Translations under genes and position numbers: made by a program
Shown: positions 28,111 to 35,383 of the stretch, piece by piece
How positions within the stretch are numbered: position 1 is the stretch's first letter
Layout of the letters: each line of letters opens with the position of its first letter
Notes under the pieces: model-generated
Told to the model about the DNA's origin: nothing
Seen by the model: the letters and a program-made list of their open reading frames with translations, nothing else
Database searches by the model: none
Source of the DNA: JBCDJI01 sp964351865
Lineage (GTDB): Bacteria; Verrucomicrobiota; Verrucomicrobiia; Methylacidiphilales; JBCBYL01
Assembly (NCBI GenBank): GCA_964351865.1
Contig: CAYGPJ010000001.1
Coordinates: 110,940-174,939 of the forward strand
DNA: 64,000 nt
Reading direction: 5' to 3'

Positions 28111-28833
28111 TCAGTTCCGACCGAACCAGAATTTCCAGGCATCATTCCCCTCTTGTGCCTCCGACAACTGAGGCCATTCAGCCAGAGGCATCGTTTCGAC
28201 GTGTCCATCCAGAAAGGCACAGCTCACTTTACCATCCTGTAGATAATCAGGCAGGGTGAACGCGTTGTGACCATAAACCATGCCGTTAAACCGATTCCCC
28301 CCATGAGTAGACCCCTCGGAAATCAACAACGTTTGTGCCGGGTATTGGAATACCAGTGAATTCACTCTCGTAGAATCCTGGTCGGCCGCAATCAAACCCA
28401 ACACACTGCTATTCGCACTGAAGGTGGCTTGATCCCATGCCGGCTGGTTCGGATTATTCCGGCGTTGTAACGGAGAGCCTAAAACCGAAAACTCATAACT
28501 TCTGGATACGCCTGCTGTCACATTATGATCCTCAATCCCGAGGTAACCGCCTTCGGCCAGCAATTGGCCCCAATTTTCGGCAGCGCGATCCGCATTCGCA
28601 TACTGAAACCCGACCGGCAGGGTTTGGTTATTATCATTCAGATAAGATTGAAAAGCGATAACCACCGTCCGAAGATTGTTCACGGTTTCAACCCGCATGG
28701 CTTTGGTGCGCACGGTGCCGATCACCGGCAGTGCCAACCCGGCCAGAATCGCAATCACCGTAATCACCACCAGCAGTTCCACTAAAGTGAATCCTTTAAG
28801 TCTGCACTGCCCTTTGACTCGAAAAATATTCAT
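28111..28833 (-). CDS. Type II secretion-like pseudopilin (H-X9-DG type)
   Basis: This 240-residue protein has the class III signal GFTLVELLVVI after a short basic leader (MNIFRVKGQCRLK). The start at 28833 is chosen to give that leader. Prepilin peptidase would cut after the Gly and methylate the next residue; the hydrophobic helix then anchors it. The C-terminal block CAFLDGHVETM is typical of the pseudopilin group expanded in Planctomycetes, Verrucomicrobia and Lentisphaerae. It sits between the LacI gene and the GHL6-type gene on the same strand. Members of this group are often encoded beside glycan-degradation genes, and a role in assembling a surface or secretion structure for substrate handling is inferred. 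Confidence 0.88.
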   Translation of the reverse strand: MNIFRVKGQCRLKGFTLVELLVVITVIAILAGLALPVIGTVRTKAMRVETVNNLRTVVIAFQSYLNDNNQTLPVGFQYANADRAAENWGQLLAEGGYLGIEDHNVTAGVSRSYEFSVLGSPLQRRNNPNQPAWDQATFSANSSVLGLIAADQDSTRVNSLVFQYPAQTLLISEGSTHGGNRFNGMVYGHNAFTLPDYLQDGKVSCAFLDGHVETMPLAEWPQLSEAQEGNDAWKFWFGRN

Positions 28834-28931
28834 TACTAATACAATATACGCACTCGGTAGAGACGCCAACTGAAGACCTATTATAACTATATAATTTTAA
28901 AGCCATAAAAGGCAAAACCACTCACTAAATT

Positions 28932-29966
28932 CTAAGGTGATTTTTCAATCAACGTTGGCCCAGGATGCCAAACTCCGGGCACCTGTAGAAAAACATTACT
29001 TGGTGGCAGTCCGAACTCTCCCCGATTAATCATCGAAATCACCAAATCAATCGCTTGCGTTCCAATGTAATCAAACAAGGTCCGCACCCCTGCATAAGGT
29101 TCCCCTGCATCCACAATATGGTAATGGATCAAAGAAGTTTTCTGCGGCACTTCGGCAGCCGGATCTGCTAACAGGCAATCAATTAAGTCGTGATGACTGC
29201 AGATCACCGCATCTGGTTCATGTCGGTGGAACCAGGTTCTGAACTCCTTTTGATCCAGCTTGGCAGGACAAAAGACCGGAATTTTATTCTGCAACCCATG
29301 ATGGACGAGCGCCCCCAGAAAACTTCCTGTTTCGGCACGGTGCTGACGTCGCTCCCGATCCGCAAAGGTAGCCAGTGCCAATCGCCGCCGGCCTGCTTTG
29401 ACGCAGTAATCGACAGAGGTCACCACGTTACGGCTGCGATGATTCATCACCCGGTGCAGTAATTGGGGTTGCACAATACAATCACCAATCGCCACCGTGC
29501 TGAAACGCTGCCAGTTAAATTCATCCGGAACACACATGTCCGAATCCGGCCCTTCCGGAAAAATAACCCCTTGGATTCCTCGATTGTAAAGAATATCGCT
29601 CAAGCGACTCCAACTCATGCCCGCTGCATTCGCGTTAAAGAACTCAACGGAGAAACCACGAGTTTTGGCGGCCGCCAGCATACCGGGCCACACCAACTCA
29701 AACCCCCAGTCCTGTAGCGAACTTCTCGCCCCCAAGCCCACACAAGCGATTTGGTTGCCTTTTATGGACTCACGACTACTGGTGCGGTACGAAGCCAACG
29801 CCGTCAACATGGGATCCGGGACATAACCCATTTTTTCAGCAGCCGCTTTGATCTTTTTGACCGTGGCTGCATTAAAATTCGGCTTGCCCCGCAGCACCCC
29901 CGAAACGGTGGTGATGTGAAATCCGGTCGCAGCCGCGACAGCCTTGAGTGTCACCCGTTTCTTCAT
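28932..29966 (-). CDS. LacI-family transcriptional regulator
   Basis: This 344-residue regulator has an N-terminal LacI helix-turn-helix (VTLKAVAAATGFHITTVSGVLRG, residues about 5-27) with hinge helix ALASYR. A periplasmic-binding-protein-like sensor domain follows, with GIQGVIFPEG, DYCVKAGRRRLALATF and PDAVICSHHD among the recognisable strands. The start at 29966 (MKKRVTLK) is preferred over the frame's extension to 29996. It is the most upstream gene of the polysaccharide locus and is likely its specific regulator, sensing a mono- or oligosaccharide. No operator could be assigned with confidence; the inverted repeat at 6106-6141 is one candidate. Confidence 0.93.
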   Translation of the reverse strand: MKKRVTLKAVAAATGFHITTVSGVLRGKPNFNAATVKKIKAAAEKMGYVPDPMLTALASYRTSSRESIKGNQIACVGLGARSSLQDWGFELVWPGMLAAAKTRGFSVEFFNANAAGMSWSRLSDILYNRGIQGVIFPEGPDSDMCVPDEFNWQRFSTVAIGDCIVQPQLLHRVMNHRSRNVVTSVDYCVKAGRRRLALATFADRERRQHRAETGSFLGALVHHGLQNKIPVFCPAKLDQKEFRTWFHRHEPDAVICSHHDLIDCLLADPAAEVPQKTSLIHYHIVDAGEPYAGVRTLFDYIGTQAIDLVISMINRGEFGLPPSNVFLQVPGVWHPGPTLIEKSP

Positions 29967-29996
29967 GTTATTTGACTCACTGAATGCTCCCAACAA

Positions 29997-30328
29997 CTTC
30001 CATCAGCGATAGAACCTCTATCTTGAATCGACAAATAGTGAATCTGACCGAATCGTGCAGCTACCATAAGATGATACTATCACGCATAGCGTGAGTTACC
30101 CTGCTCGTCGATAAGGAAACAACATGCACCTTCTGGTTCATCACATCATCAACAATAAAACTTTAGGAAAGAGCGCTGTTTCTTGCCCGCAACAGCGGTA
30201 GCCCCGTGCGTCACACTGATCCTATCATGACCCGTAGGACGAAGCAGTTGATGCTTTATGCGTTGACCGAATGTCCCCCAGAGATAGCTTTAAATACTGA
30301 TAATGCCTTATTCACTTCGCCTTTTCCC
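29997..30328. other. Intergenic region, boundary of polysaccharide locus and defence island
   Basis: About 330 bp between the divergently oriented LacI gene and the broken GIY-YIG gene. It contains no reading frame with recognisable content and no tRNA. The short palindrome CACGC-ATA-GCGTG (30082-30094) is the only visible structure. The LacI promoter should lie at its left end. The change from a uniform minus-strand locus to fragmented plus-strand genes occurs here. Confidence 0.5.
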
Positions 30329-30604
30329 ATGTATTTCTATTTCATCCTACAGAATCCAAAAGGACGTTTTTACCTCAGCCATAGCCAAAACCTGACTCAA
30401 CGACTCGAGAGCCACAATTAGTCGGAACATGTAGTCGGCAAATACACCCGCAAGAACGGTTCGTGGAAGCTCGTTTGGTCCGAAGAATATTCCTCACTCG
30501 CAGAGGCGATGAAGCGCGAAAAGCAGATCAAATCTATGAAATCTGCTAAATGGATCAGAGAAAACTTATTGAACAGTGGTAGCGTCCCGACCTGCCGGGA
30601 TTAA
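30329..30604 (+). pseudogene. GIY-YIG endonuclease (UPF0213-like), interrupted by a stop codon
   Basis: The frame reads MYFYFILQNPKGRFYLSHS, then NLTQRLESHN, then an in-frame TAG (30419-30421). It continues in the same frame with GKYTRKNGSWKLVW, EEYSSLAEAMKREKQIKS and KWIRENLLNS to TAA at 30602-30604. Together these match a small GIY-YIG nuclease of about 90 residues. Besides the stop, the usual FYIG motif is FYLS, so the catalytic Gly is also lost. GIY-YIG proteins of this size nick DNA in repair or mobile-element contexts. The next fragment downstream is an hsdM remnant in the same frame, so the area is decaying defence or mobile DNA. Confidence 0.75.
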
Positions 30605-30628
30605 CCACTTTGTCGTATCCCGATCCTT

Positions 30629-30793
30629 TCCAAGGATGGCAACCTCAGTATCCCTCTTTACGTCGAATCACAAACCAAATCGGGTCCCGAGAACGACGGA
30701 AAACCTAAAACCGATCTCTCCCAATCCCTTTCCGACTGGCTCGATAGCAGTCAATCCCTACATGAAGGCCTGCAATCCATCCTCAGTGACTAA
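30629..30793 (+). pseudogene. C-terminal remnant of type I restriction-modification methylase (hsdM)
   Basis: A plus-strand frame ending at TAA 30791-30793 reads SKDGNLSIPLYVESQ and, near its end, SLSDWLDSSQSLHEGLQSIL. DGNLSIPLYV followed by an acidic linker and a W..SS..L.. helix is the standard end of HsdM N6-adenine methylases. There is no methylase catalytic domain upstream; the GIY-YIG pseudogene abuts it. An HsdM N-terminal piece lies 3.7 kb downstream at 34445-34846. The two are in the wrong order to be halves of one simple split gene, so rearrangement or two former copies are needed to explain them. Confidence 0.6.
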
Positions 30794-30796
30794 TTT

Positions 30797-30841
30797 AGTT
30801 GCAACTTGTATATTCACTTGCAACTTTAATATTTGTAAGTT
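30797..30841. promoter_or_regulatory. Operator-like repeats upstream of AbiEi/AbiEii-like pair
   Basis: The nonamer TTGCAACTT occurs at 30799-30807 and 30818-30826, 19 bp apart (about two helical turns), and a related TTGTAAGTT lies at 30833-30841. The first copy lies in the perfect palindrome AGTTGCAACT (30797-30806). They sit immediately before the GTG start at 30853. Autoregulation by the first gene's helix-turn-helix protein is likely for this kind of pair but inferred. Confidence 0.5.
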
Positions 30842-30852
30842 ACTTTCTCTTT

Positions 30853-31932
30853 GTGGTTAAGGAAATTAACAGACGATTTAGAACGGTAGACGTCATTATC
30901 GATGACCTGATTATTGAACGCAAGGTCAAGGTTAAGGCTGTGCGTACTCTTAATGAGTCAATAATTCAGGTCTCCCAATATATTGTAGAGCAACCTGATA
31001 AGCGGGGTTGCCTGCTGCTGATCAACTCCGGCATCACCCCCGAACGAATACGAGAAGAATGGGAATTCACCAGCCGGATTTTACGCCCGGAAATCATTGA
31101 TCGCTTAATGATCTACCTATATGAGGACGGCGAATTGATGGGTATTCCACATCAACCTACTCAATCGGATCGAGATATACTAGTAGACTATGTTCAGCAG
31201 GAAAGTACCGCCAAAGAAGAATTTCATCTATTGAAGTCACCTGACCGTTATTACGATGTTCTGAGATATCTGATTAATAAGTGGGCTTTAAACTGTGGCC
31301 CGCAGAGCCCAACGGTCATAGCCAAAAAGATTGGTTGCTCTTATCCCACTGTTGCGGAGGGAATCGATAAGTTGGGTAACTACTTAACAAGAAGCACTGA
31401 TCGAAAAGTAAGCTTAAAAGCCTTCCCAAAAAATGAGTGGTTTCGTCTGGTAGCCAATGCTAACGAGGTAAGGCAAACTGTCTATTTTGGCTACAAAACC
31501 AATAATCAAAAATCTGTTGAGTCACTACTAAAACGTTGGAAGCAGCAGCATACCCATCGCCGAGAATTTGCTTTAGGTGGTGTACCTGGAGCCAGGCACT
31601 ACTTTCCCGATATCGATATCGTCGGAACCCCTCGTCTAGATGTGACGATCAATTGTTCGGATAAGACTCTCGACTTCTCTTTCCTACGTCGCATCGACCC
31701 TGGCCTGCAACCATGTAGGCCAGATGAAAACGCTGTTCTTGCGATTCACGTCGTTATTCTAGAGAAACCACTCTTCAAAAAGGCGAAGGAAAACTTCTTC
31801 TATGCCGATCCAATCGAGTGCCTACTCGACCTGCATGAGATGCGCTTTGAGGGACAGGTGGAGGAAATCATCCGACAGTTGCCGTTTAATGATATCGAGC
31901 ACAATTATGGGAATGAGGAGGACAACGCGTAA
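30853..31932 (+). CDS. AbiEi-like antitoxin/transcriptional regulator (type IV toxin-antitoxin-like)
   Basis: This is a 359-residue protein from the GTG at 30853. The frame is open back to an ATG-less codon at 30799, but that extension reads through the operator-like repeats and is hydrophobic without sense, so the internal GTG (VVKEINRRFRTVD) is preferred. Residues about 130-180 form a winged helix-turn-helix (SPTVIAKKIGCSYPTVAEGIDKLG). The C-terminal part has FALGGVPGARHYFPDIDIVG and YADPIECLLDLHEMRF, which resembles the C-terminal domain of AbiEi-type antitoxins. Its TAA overlaps the next ATG by one base (TAATG). Such regulators repress their own operon and counter a nucleotidyltransferase toxin. 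The family call rests on pattern and gene order. Confidence 0.6.
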   Translation: MVKEINRRFRTVDVIIDDLIIERKVKVKAVRTLNESIIQVSQYIVEQPDKRGCLLLINSGITPERIREEWEFTSRILRPEIIDRLMIYLYEDGELMGIPHQPTQSDRDILVDYVQQESTAKEEFHLLKSPDRYYDVLRYLINKWALNCGPQSPTVIAKKIGCSYPTVAEGIDKLGNYLTRSTDRKVSLKAFPKNEWFRLVANANEVRQTVYFGYKTNNQKSVESLLKRWKQQHTHRREFALGGVPGARHYFPDIDIVGTPRLDVTINCSDKTLDFSFLRRIDPGLQPCRPDENAVLAIHVVILEKPLFKKAKENFFYADPIECLLDLHEMRFEGQVEEIIRQLPFNDIEHNYGNEEDNA

Positions 31933-32861
31933 TGGCTAAAGACACCGATCAAATTATTCCCCAAAAGGCCCTCCAGCAGGTGGCGGAAGCAATCCCCGAG
32001 GATTGCCGACAATACATGGTCATCGTCGGCAGCCTGGCTGCGGGATATTATTTCTTTGGGGGTCAAAACACGGTGGCCGTTCGAACAAAAGATGCCGACT
32101 GCATGCTCTCGCCTCGCATTAAGGCCATTGAAGCGGGAAGATTAATTGCCAACAAATTAATAGAGAGCGACTGGGAGTATCATGGCACGGATGAATTTCC
32201 GACCCCTGGAAAGCCAGAAACCGATCTCGAGCGATTACCGGTAGTTCGTCTCAAACCACCGGGGCCGACGGACTGGTTTATTGAATTACTCACGGTTCCT
32301 GAAGGGCCACAGGATTTAGGAAAGCAATACATCCGTCTCCCCACCGACCATGGACACTTCAGCCTCTGTAGTTTTGGGTTCCTCGCTCTGACCGATTTTA
32401 ATCCCATCGAGACACCTTTCGGTATTAGCATTGCTCGACCCGAGATGATGGCGCTGGCCAACCTCCTCCATCATCCGGAAATTGGACCTGAAACCATGGC
32501 GGGGTTGATTGCAGATCGCCAGATTAAGCGAAGTAACAAAGACTTGGGACGGGTTCTATCGCTGGGATATCTAGCGGAACTGCGTAATGAGGATGCACTG
32601 CTGACATGGGGTGATGCCTGGACTGAAGCATTGCGGGACCGCTTCCCGGACCGATGGAGGGAATTTGGGGGCCGAGCCGGAGCCGGACTACGTGCGCTAC
32701 TAGACGAAAAGAACCTCTCCGACTTTGATGAAGCATACCACACCTGTGCCAACGGACTTTTAGCATCATGTTCCGATCTAACCCCTAAAGCACTACAGGT
32801 CACCGGAGATCGACTCATCGTCGATGCAGTCGAAGCGTTGGAAGAGCAGGTGGCGAAATGA
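31932..32861 (+). CDS. AbiEii-like nucleotidyltransferase (type IV toxin-antitoxin-like)
   Basis: This 309-residue protein has a nucleotidyltransferase active site near the N-terminus: VIVGSLAAGYYFFGG with Gly33-Ser34, then RTKDADCML with Asp54 and Asp56 as the metal-binding pair. The GS-x(n)-DxD layout matches AbiEii/AbiGii-type and MenA-like toxins, which block growth by transferring nucleotides, in some cases to tRNA. Other recognisable parts are WFIELLTVPEG, FGISIARPEMMALANLLHH and RSNKDLGRVLSLG, the last resembling the KxxKDlxra helix of these enzymes. It is translationally coupled to the regulator by TAATG, and its own stop overlaps another small frame (ATGA). Alternative: a housekeeping nucleotidyltransferase-fold protein, less likely given the island setting. 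Confidence 0.65.
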   Translation: MAKDTDQIIPQKALQQVAEAIPEDCRQYMVIVGSLAAGYYFFGGQNTVAVRTKDADCMLSPRIKAIEAGRLIANKLIESDWEYHGTDEFPTPGKPETDLERLPVVRLKPPGPTDWFIELLTVPEGPQDLGKQYIRLPTDHGHFSLCSFGFLALTDFNPIETPFGISIARPEMMALANLLHHPEIGPETMAGLIADRQIKRSNKDLGRVLSLGYLAELRNEDALLTWGDAWTEALRDRFPDRWREFGGRAGAGLRALLDEKNLSDFDEAYHTCANGLLASCSDLTPKALQVTGDRLIVDAVEALEEQVAK

Positions 32862-33055
32862 GTTTAAAGATTTCCCAATTACCAAATCTTCAGCCCAAAC
32901 CTGATTGGGCATCTCTAGCCATCCAGTTATTTTGCATACCCTTTCAGTCGAAGGGCCTTGAGCAAACAAAGTGCGTCGAAAGGCAAACATTTCACCTGTT
33001 GATTGCCTCTTTTCAACCTTTAGGCTTCATTTATGGATCTAGTCACTCAAACTAA
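32858..33055 (+). CDS. Small coupled open frame, unknown, possibly a truncated third gene
   Basis: The ATG overlaps the stop of the nucleotidyltransferase gene (ATGA), the arrangement expected of a third operon gene. The first 20 residues (MSLKISQLPNLQPKPDWAS) have a normal soluble-protein composition. The rest becomes Cys/Phe/Ser-rich and overlaps the next GIY-YIG fragment, suggesting that the original gene was cut shortly after its start. I recognise no family. It may equally be a chance frame of 65 codons. Confidence 0.3.
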   Translation: MSLKISQLPNLQPKPDWASLAIQLFCIPFQSKGLEQTKCVERQTFHLLIASFQPLGFIYGSSHSN

Positions 33056-33230
33056 AAAACTAGCCCCCAGCCTGACGAAAAACACCCCCATTATTTACAT
33101 CTTCCGTCTAAACTCAGGCTTCCTCTACATCGGATGTACCACGGATTACCAAGCTCGATTTCAAGAACACGAAATAGAAACTGCTTGCCGCACTACCAAT
33201 ATCGACCGGGCAGGAATGGCACTAACTTAA
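33033..33230 (+). pseudogene. GIY-YIG nuclease N-terminal half, cut by a MITE-like element
   Basis: The frame from ATG 33033 reads NTPIIYIFRLNSGFLYIGCT, with the two GIY-YIG strands (IYI and LYIGCT). TDYQARFQEHEIETACRTTN follows and matches the ACRTT segment that precedes the conserved Glu in full-length members. At 33214 the coding sequence runs into the terminal inverted repeat of a 196-bp element and stops at 33230. The sequence after the element does not resume the family. The catalytic Glu and C-terminal helix are thus missing and the protein should be inactive. Confidence 0.75.
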
Positions 33231-33409
33231 GCCCGATTTAGGATGATTTCTTCCCGACCACGCGAGTGTGTCGGGACGGAGCGCGACCGTCTCGGTCGCA
33301 TAGTTTGGCGTCTCGCCGAACTGGTTCCCGTTGAAAGACTTGGGCGAGACGCCCAAGCCGACGACCAAGATGGTCGCGTTCCGGGAGAATCCTTAAGTTA
33401 GTGCCATTC
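33214..33409. mobile_element. MITE-like element with 18-bp perfect terminal inverted repeats
   Basis: The 196-bp segment is bounded by GAATGGCACTAACTTAAG (33214-33231) and its exact reverse complement (33392-33409). It encodes no transposase. Inside are further inverted motifs around gcgcgaccgtctcggtcgc (33289-33307 region) and gacgaccaagatggtcgcg (33359-33377 region), so the whole can fold on itself. No target-site duplication is obvious. It is probably moved by a transposase encoded elsewhere that recognises these ends. Confidence 0.8.
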
Positions 33410-33468
33410 ACCTCCGTCCCTAGTTTTGGGCTGCTTGATGAAATGTCGCAACATGAATCAGAAATGCT

Positions 33469-34164
33469 CTAAACCTTCTCATCGAGAAGGTCTACCAACC
33501 CCTTGGTGCTTTTCGGGCTTGGGGTTTTTCCGCTGAGAATATTGTCCGTCAGGACGTCGTTGCCGTAAGCTTTTTGATTGATCTCGTCTTTGCGTTCAAT
33601 CGACACCCCACCCAGCGTAGCGCCGCCGAAAACACCAGTCGTGTCTTTGTAAACAATCACATCGCGGCGATCAATATCAGCGGTCGTCGCACCTTCCGAG
33701 GCCGTATCCGAACCGGCGGTACCGGTCGCCATGGCGTTCCAATCGATCTTGCCGCGTGAGGTAAATTGACGCACTGCTTCATCGGTATTGAGGATCACGA
33801 TATAACGGTTCTCGGTAAATCCGATCTGGGCACCAATGCTGGCACCTCCCAGGTTAAAGGCGCTAGGTGCGGTCCATGAATGCCACATCAAACCGTTGAT
33901 GCGAAGCAGGACAATCCCCTCGCCACCCAGCCCACCGATACCGAGGCCACCCTTGGTCACCGTGAAAATAGCGATACCTTTGGCGTTCTTGCGAATGGCA
34001 TCCGAAATGGGTTCGGCCGAACGTTGTTTCTGCCCCAGAATCTGGGTGGCGGTTTGGATACGTTCCTGCATCTCAGCAGCACGCACGGGTGTGGCGGAAG
34101 CGAGTAACGTCAACACGGTTACCAGCACTCCAGCGATCAAGGTATTTTTAGCAGGTTGTTTCAT
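33469..34164 (-). CDS. SYLF/Ysc84-domain lipid-binding protein, secreted
   Basis: This 231-residue protein has a signal peptide ending at VRAA. The mature part is a SYLF (Ysc84) domain, with ISDAIRKNAKGIAIFTVTKG, a Gly-rich GLGIGGLGGEGIVLLR stretch, GGASIGAQIGFTE and FGGATLGGVSIERKDE near the end. SYLF domains bind phosphoinositides in eukaryotes, and bacterial members are periplasmic or outer-membrane-associated lipid-binding proteins. The gene is on the opposite strand to the surrounding defence remnants and is apparently intact, so it may be a native gene around which mobile DNA accumulated. No partner gene is evident. Exact role is unknown. Confidence 0.9.
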   Translation of the reverse strand: MKQPAKNTLIAGVLVTVLTLLASATPVRAAEMQERIQTATQILGQKQRSAEPISDAIRKNAKGIAIFTVTKGGLGIGGLGGEGIVLLRINGLMWHSWTAPSAFNLGGASIGAQIGFTENRYIVILNTDEAVRQFTSRGKIDWNAMATGTAGSDTASEGATTADIDRRDVIVYKDTTGVFGGATLGGVSIERKDEINQKAYGNDVLTDNILSGKTPSPKSTKGLVDLLDEKV

Positions 34165-34316
34165 GCAGTCAGTTTACCCTTGAGATCAGCAGCTTGCCCA
34201 TGGGGTGAAACCCTTAGTGATGACCTCGAAAATGCGGAAACCTACAAAAAGAATCGGGGAAATGGGAACACCGGGAACCTATTTTAACCGCAAACTCCGA
34301 CATACCTCGCGAGCAA

Positions 34317-34376
34317 ATGGACGCCAATAGACGCAAATCCATAACTTTTTTTTAATTTGTGTTCATTAGCGTCCAT
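34317..34376. repeat. Imperfect inverted repeat (22-bp arms)
   Basis: The arms are ATGGACGCCAATAGACGCAAAT-like (34317-34338, first 20 bases ATGGACGCCAATAGACGCAA) and the near-complement at 34355-34376 containing TTCATTAGCGTCCAT. They differ at a few positions and enclose an A/T-rich loop with a run of eight T. Repeats with this GACGC/GCGTC wording are dispersed in many environmental genomes. It lies just upstream of the hsdM N-terminal fragment. Confidence 0.6.
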
Positions 34377-34444
34377 TGGCGGTCAATTCTTCCCCGTCCT
34401 CTATCGGCTTGCCTGATCTCACAAAGTCTCTTCAATCAATCCCC

Positions 34445-34846
34445 ATGTTCGAACAGACTTTCAAGAATCTCGATGACGTGCTCTGGAAGGAGGCCGGCTG
34501 TTCCTCAGAGCTGGACTACACCGAACAGACGTCCTGGCTGCTGTTCCTCAAATACCTAGACGACCTCGAACACGAAAAATCCCAGCACGCCGCCCTCACC
34601 GGTGGCACCCACTCCCCCATCATCGATACCCCGCACCGCTGGTCCACCTGGGCCGCGCCGAAGAAAGCGGACGGTACTGCCGACCACGATGCCGCCCTGA
34701 CCGGCCCCGACCTGATCGACTTCGTCAATGGCGACCTCTTTCCCTACCTCAAGAGCTTCCGCCAGCGCGCCGCCTCGCCCGACACCATCGAATACAAGAT
34801 CGGCGAGATCTTTTCCGAGATCGATAACAAGTTCCGCTCCGGCTAA
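34445..34846 (+). pseudogene. N-terminal remnant of type I restriction-modification methylase (hsdM)
   Basis: The 133-codon frame starts MFEQTFKNLDDVLWKEAGC and continues with ELDYTEQTSWLLFLKYLDDL, LIDFVNGDLFPYLKSFRQ and IEYKIGEIFSEIDNKFRSG. This is the HsdM N-terminal helical domain. It stops at TAA 34844-34846, exactly where the methylase catalytic domain should begin. The sequence directly after the break belongs to a different protein, a DUF1524 nuclease. A deletion has therefore joined hsdM to the tail of another gene. The intact hsdR gene lies 1.6 kb downstream. Without the SAM-binding domain this cannot methylate DNA. Confidence 0.8.
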
Positions 34847-35221
34847 AGGCAAGCCCTTCCAGATCGAACATATCTGGGCTGATAAATTTGAAGAACATTT
34901 GGACGAATTCGAGCAGCACCACGACTTTGACAACTACCGCAACCGGATTGGCGACCTGGTGCTGCTGCCAGAGGGAACCAACCAGTCCTACAACGACAAA
35001 CAATATCTTGAGAAGATGCCTCACTATCTAAAAGAAAATCTGCCGGCAAAGTCCTTGCACCCGAAGACATACGAAAATAATCCCAATTTCGTCAACGCGG
35101 CACAACGTCTAGGCCTCGCCTTCAAAGCGCACGATCAGTTCAAAAAAGTGATATCGACACCCGTCGCCAGAAGCTTTACCAGTCAATCTGTGAGAAACTC
35201 TGGTCTCCAATGACTTCTTAA
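34847..35221 (+). pseudogene. C-terminal remnant of a DUF262/DUF1524 (GmrSD-like) nuclease, frameshifted
   Basis: In the +1 frame relative to hsdM the sequence reads AKGKPFQIEHIWADKFEEHL, NRIGDLVLLPEGTNQSYNDK and KSLHPKTYENNPNFV. These are signatures of the DUF1524 HNH-like nuclease domain of GmrS/GmrD-type type IV restriction enzymes. After FKK near 35143 the frame changes. The expected ending DIDTRRQKLYQSICEKLW is in the next frame and stops at TAA 35219-35221, so a single-base loss is present. The DUF262 part is missing altogether. GmrSD enzymes restrict glucosylated phage DNA; this copy is dead. Confidence 0.75.
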
Positions 35222-35276
35222 CTCATTCGAAAGGCTCCTCATCTGTAAATTTATACCTAATTTTTACACCCACTTG

Positions 35277-35383
35277 AAAACATGTCGATTATTTATAATT
35301 TTATCGACATGTTTTATTGACATGTCGATTTCGTCGACACATCTTTCAGAAAGGTCGATAAATTGACTTTTTATAAACATGTC
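35277..35383. promoter_or_regulatory. Repeated palindromic operator-like array before the fic gene
   Basis: Perfect 13-bp arms AAAACATGTCGAT (35277-35289) and ATCGACATGTTTT (35303-35315) are followed by a further ACATGTCGAT (35320-35329), GTCGACACAT (35333-35342), GGTCGATAAATTGAC (about 35353-35367) and ACATGTC (35377-35383), which overlaps the fic start codon. The core ACATGTCGAT thus recurs in both orientations over about 100 bp. Binding there would block the fic promoter and ribosome-binding region. The Fic protein's own C-terminal winged helix is the obvious candidate binder. Confidence 0.7.

Noticed and set aside
30799..30852. Hydrophobic N-terminal extension of the AbiEi-like protein
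   Set aside because: It is encoded by the TTGCAACTT repeats and is not expected in a soluble DNA-binding protein; the GTG at 30853 is a better start.
30576..30860. 94-codon plus-strand frame overlapping the hsdM remnant
   Set aside because: The hsdM-like frame explains the sequence; this frame has no family similarity and crosses operator-like repeats.
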